A program made the position numbers and the translations under genes. The notes under the pieces are model-generated. The model searched no databases and had not been told where the DNA came from. It was given only the letters and a program-made list of their open reading frames with translations. From assembly GCF_964355755.1 (NCBI RefSeq), contig NC_092676.1:22364288-22428287 (forward strand): DNA of 64,000 bases, read 5' to 3'. Positions 61,011 through 64,000 of the stretch are shown here, in pieces; the stretch's first letter is position 1; each line of letters starts with the position of its first letter. This DNA comes from Antedon mediterranea (Eukaryota; Echinodermata; Crinoidea; Comatulida; Antedonidae).

Positions 61011-63096
61011 CCTAAGTGGAATTTGTGTAACTGCCGGTTGCCGTACTTTGCATTTAAACATATAGACGATTGTATAAAGATAAGGATTGACTGAGGAGTT
61101 TATAGGGATGATGAATGTCGCTGCCCAAACATATATGTCATCAGGAATCCTCATCCAATCCATCTCAGAACCAATTGCCATTACTATAATCGGACCCCAG
61201 CAACAGAAATCAGTGAAAACTATTAACCCTAGTTTTCGAGCCATTTTCAGTTGCTCCTTTCTCATCTGCCGTCTGTTTACAGTGGCACCCGATCTTTTAA
61301 CGGATAAGAAAATCATGAGGTAACTCACTGCAATTACGACAAATCCGATTCCATTAAATGCAACAAAAATGGTTATAGCATACTCCCAACCTGGCCACCG
61401 ACTTCTGGTTAGAGGTAATGCCAGGCAAACACTTTCTTTTCCGTAATAGTTATCGCTAAAGTACGATATTTCAGCAAATTTTAGTTTATTTACTGCTGGA
61501 AGAAAACTCAGGACAATCCAGAACAACCATGCGAATGCGAGTATAATTTTACACTTTTTACTATTGAGACGATTTGTACTGAATGGATAAACGATGTTAA
61601 CAGCACGGTCAATGCTCAGCATCATCAGTGTGAACACTGAGCATTGCCCAGAGAGAGTAGAAATAGCCCCGGCGAAGCTGCAAAGGAAACTCTTCTTCCA
61701 CTCTCTTGCAACTTCAGAATACCTTCCTCTGTAATGTATGTCTGCACTTGAAATGATGATCAGATAGACTGCCATCAGCATGTCCGACGCGGCAAGGTTA
61801 GTGATAAGAATGGTTTGAACTTTGTTAACATTGTTATTGTTACCTGTCTTGTCCTTTTTCAATCGTCTAGATATGATGACAACTGAATTACCAATGATGG
61901 ATGATATTCCAATTATCATCATTAAAACACGGAGATGTTTACTTTTTAGTAGATCTTCACAAGAAGCAAATGCATCAACAGGTTCGCATTTATCAATAAC
62001 ACCAACAAGACAACACAGGCGAGAGAAATCCGAGTACCTGTTAAATTAATTGTAAATAGTTAATAAGTTTAGTGATTTCGACTTTTGGAAAATAAATGTT
62101 GTGAGAATACATTAAAATATTGTACATATTAAACCTCTAAAAATTTACAGTAAACATTATCAAAATCAGTTTAAAAATCACTTTAAACAGGATTGTCGTG
62201 ATATGAAGCCCCATGGATATATCATGGATAAAAAATAGTCGGCATCTCGCACATACAACACATTATCTCGTATGTATGACTTTCTTGTACGTACATTTTA
62301 TTATCTCGTATGCCTATATGTACAACTTATTATTATCTCATACGTACAACTTATTATTATCTCATACGTACAACTTATTATTATCTCATACGTACAACTT
62401 ATCATTATCTCATACGTACAACTTATTATTATCTCATACGTACAACTTATTATTATCTCATACGTACAACTTATTATTATCTCATACAACTTATTATTTC
62501 AAGCTTATTAAGAGTAACTTGGAAATTTGGTTGAATTTCAAAGAAAACTAATTTTATTTATTTAATTTGAATCCAGCTAGCACGTGACAATTTCAGAATG
62601 AGATGAAGGTCTACAGATGTGACACTGTTTTGACCAATGATAACATACTTGTGAACCTAGTGCCACTAATAAATTATAGTTGCAATAAATAATTTCAATA
62701 TATTATGAAGACTAGAGGGTCAATTGGTCGTCGAGCTAAAGAGCCACCAATTATTAGTATAAGTACGAGGCTGACTCCTAGTTCTGGTGGTGGGTTCTTG
62801 GGTAAGGACTATAGACAGTAGGTCCAGTGTACATGTTTGTCCATCTGCACTTAAAGAATTCAATTTGGGATGAGTAGGGGGTTACACCAGTGTACCGATT
62901 CATAAAATAGCCTCTGTAGCACCTATATATCTGATAGCTATACAATAATAAAAATAAAATAAATAATATATAACTACAACAATAATATTTGTCATGGCGT
63001 ATATGCAGGTATATCATTACTTACAATTCTTTTAAGTTTGTTAATTTTTCAAACGTCCTATCTCTGTACACCTGTAAGTTGTTACCACTTAAATAT
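61002..63096 (-). CDS. Leucine-rich-repeat GPCR, 3' part (RXFP/GRL101-like), 5' end outside window
   Basis: Partial gene. Two exons are supported: 63025-63096, exactly 72 nt, and 61002-62037, ending at TGA. The 72-nt exon encodes one 24-residue LRR (YLSGNNL then F..L..L..L), flanked by phase-2 introns as in LGR genes, and it joins the next exon in frame. That exon begins with a Cys-rich hinge (RLCCLVGVIDKCEP, FASCEDLL) followed by a rhodopsin-like seven-helix domain. TM1 contains IGNSVV, TM2 NLAASDMLMAVYL, TM3 ends in SIDRAVNIVYPF, TM6 has CCWGPI (CWxP) and TM7 has NSSVNPYLY (NPxxY). The DRY triplet is DRA, so the Tyr is replaced, as in several LRR-GPCRs. The NLA.SD..M.VYL and YRGRY signature fits relaxin-type LGRs and the mollusc GRL101 group. 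The tail is short. Expected role: plasma-membrane peptide or glycoprotein-hormone receptor; the ligand is unknown. Further LRR and possible LDLa exons must lie to the right. Confidence 0.88.
62262..62500. repeat. 24-bp tandem repeat in GPCR intron
   Basis: About eight copies of a 24-base unit, TACGTACAACTTATTATTATCTCA. The unit length is a multiple of three and free of stops in several frames, which explains overlapping open frames on both strands. No real gene here. Confidence 0.93.
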
Positions 63097-63725
63097 CTAA
63101 AAAAGTAATAGACGGAAAACAAAAATAGAATAAGGTGTTGTAACGGTTTGTATAAGGCTGGTTGCAAATTTCCTCATTTTGATTTGAATTAGTAAATTCA
63201 ATTTCTTCTTTAGATTTTTAACAACTCATTATTTTTCTTTCACACTTTTTATTCTCTTTGTTTTCATTAGCATTTTCTTAATTTGCTTATTTTTACAAAA
63301 ACCCTTGAAATAAGTCTGATGACTTTCATGGTCCTAATTGTACCTATTCTGTTTGTCCTTGTCTGTTTCTCATTGTTATTTGATGTAGTTAAGTTTAAAT
63401 TTGATAAATAAAGGAGATTATAGAAAATAATTAGTAGAGTAGAATTTTAAATGATTGGAGTATGTATAATATAATATAATTCAATTTAAACTATGTTTCA
63501 AAATTTTTCAATGCTTAAAAAAACAGTAATATGAATAAACCTTTTGTTCTGTACACAGAAATACTGAACATTTTGAAAACTACAATGTTGTTTGATATTA
63601 TTTCATCAATTACATCTTTTATCTTTTTTATCTTTTATCGCAATCAATTCATAAAAATGAAAACCAAATAATCATACAGTTCATGCATAAATGAAACTGC
63701 ATAAGAAATATATAGTGTAACTTAC

Positions 63726-63761
63726 AGACGATATGAATTATATAGATGCCACACCTTAAGC
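63726..63761 (-). other. Possible upstream half-LRR exon of the GPCR
   Basis: A GTAAGT donor follows a stretch reading LKVWHLYNSYRL, which aligns with the F..L..L..L half of an LRR and leaves phase 2, exactly the phase the 63025-63096 exon needs. The only acceptor just upstream lies inside the end of a MITE (63759-63951) and would make the exon 36 nt, half of the expected 72. It may be a truncated exon or chance. Confidence 0.25.
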
Positions 63762-63951
63762 CTGTTTTCCTGTCGACGTTATTCGACGCTATCGTCGTTG
63801 ATCGTTAACGATCGTTTGAAAACGATCAAGTTGAAATGACAACGATAGCGAGTACCTTTTGCTGTAAATCGTTAACATTTCAATGTTAACGTAGAAGATC
63901 GCCGATTATTGTTAACGATACCGTCGAATAACGTTGACAGGAAAACAGGCT
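63759..63951. mobile_element. PIF/Harbinger-like MITE with TTA target duplication
   Basis: 193-bp inverted-repeat element. The ends AGCCTGTTTTCCTGTC and GACAGGAAAACAGGCT are mirror images, and TIR similarity continues through ACGTTATTCGACG. It is flanked by TTA at 63756-63758 and 63952-63954, the 3-bp duplication typical of PIF/Harbinger. The interior is made of repeated AACGATCGTT / CGTTAACGAT words, so the whole element folds. It contains no coding capacity. Confidence 0.8.
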
Positions 63952-64000
63952 TTACATGAGAAGTACTCAAAGTATTCTTAAATGTAGGTCTACTTAGTAT

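Noticed and set aside
62213-62551. Overlapping repetitive open frames of 62-112 codons on both strands
   Set aside because: They are translations of a 24-bp tandem repeat lacking stop codons.

Overview
The window is AT-rich animal nuclear DNA. Coding exons are short, flanked by GT/AG splice sites and scattered between long introns, and the spacer DNA is full of miniature transposons, SINEs and tandem repeats. The protein families (SF3A1, V-ATPase subunit C, a very-long-chain 3-oxoacyl-CoA reductase, ISOC2, and a leucine-rich-repeat GPCR of the relaxin-receptor/GRL101 kind), a DIRS-like reverse transcriptase relic and frequent AGGCCTA words suggest a marine invertebrate deuterostome, most likely an echinoderm. 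That taxonomic call is inference from memory of these families, not a database result.

Layout. Positions 1-25.6 kb hold no gene I can name. They contain inverted-repeat elements (1-92, 5496-5627, 7185-7452, 8451-8785, a Helitron-like block 10440-12035, 14953-15804, 18043-18305, a hAT-like element 21426-22149), a LINE relic running into a GAT satellite (3870-4532), and three isolated stretches that look like exons of unidentified genes (1643-1709 minus, 7914-8240 minus, 24674-24800 plus). From 25.7 to 33.9 kb two complete plus-strand genes lie in tandem: an HSD17B12-like reductase (10 exons, 318 aa) and ISOC2 (3 exons, 200 aa). A 41-bp satellite (34.19-35.10 kb) separates ISOC2 from the tail-to-tail SF3A1 gene on the minus strand (17 exons, 786 aa, 35.2-50.3 kb). 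Head-to-head with SF3A1, across about 1.4 kb that holds an inverted-repeat element, is the plus-strand V-ATPase subunit C gene (11 coding exons, 383 aa, 51.7-59.2 kb). The right end holds the 3' part of a minus-strand LRR-GPCR gene: a 7TM/hinge exon and one 72-nt LRR exon. The rest of that gene lies beyond the window.

All four complete genes were assembled by hand. Every junction keeps phase and the predicted lengths are close to the vertebrate orthologues (HSD17B12 about 312, ISOC2 about 205, SF3A1 793, ATP6V1C1 382 aa). They are housekeeping genes of unrelated pathways (fatty-acid elongation, an isochorismatase-fold hydrolase, U2 snRNP splicing, proton pumping), and I see no reason to read them as a functional cluster.

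The most unusual feature is in the last intron of the V-ATPase C gene: a roughly 2.4-kb foldback element (56221-58639) whose arms of about 1.1 kb are built from three successive blocks of short repeated motifs, mirrored in the other arm. Several smaller inverted-repeat elements in the window are likewise filled with many copies of one short element-specific word (ACGGTATA, TGCGTCA, AACGATCG and others). Two of them have 3-bp TAA or TTA target duplications and related ends, as in PIF/Harbinger MITEs.
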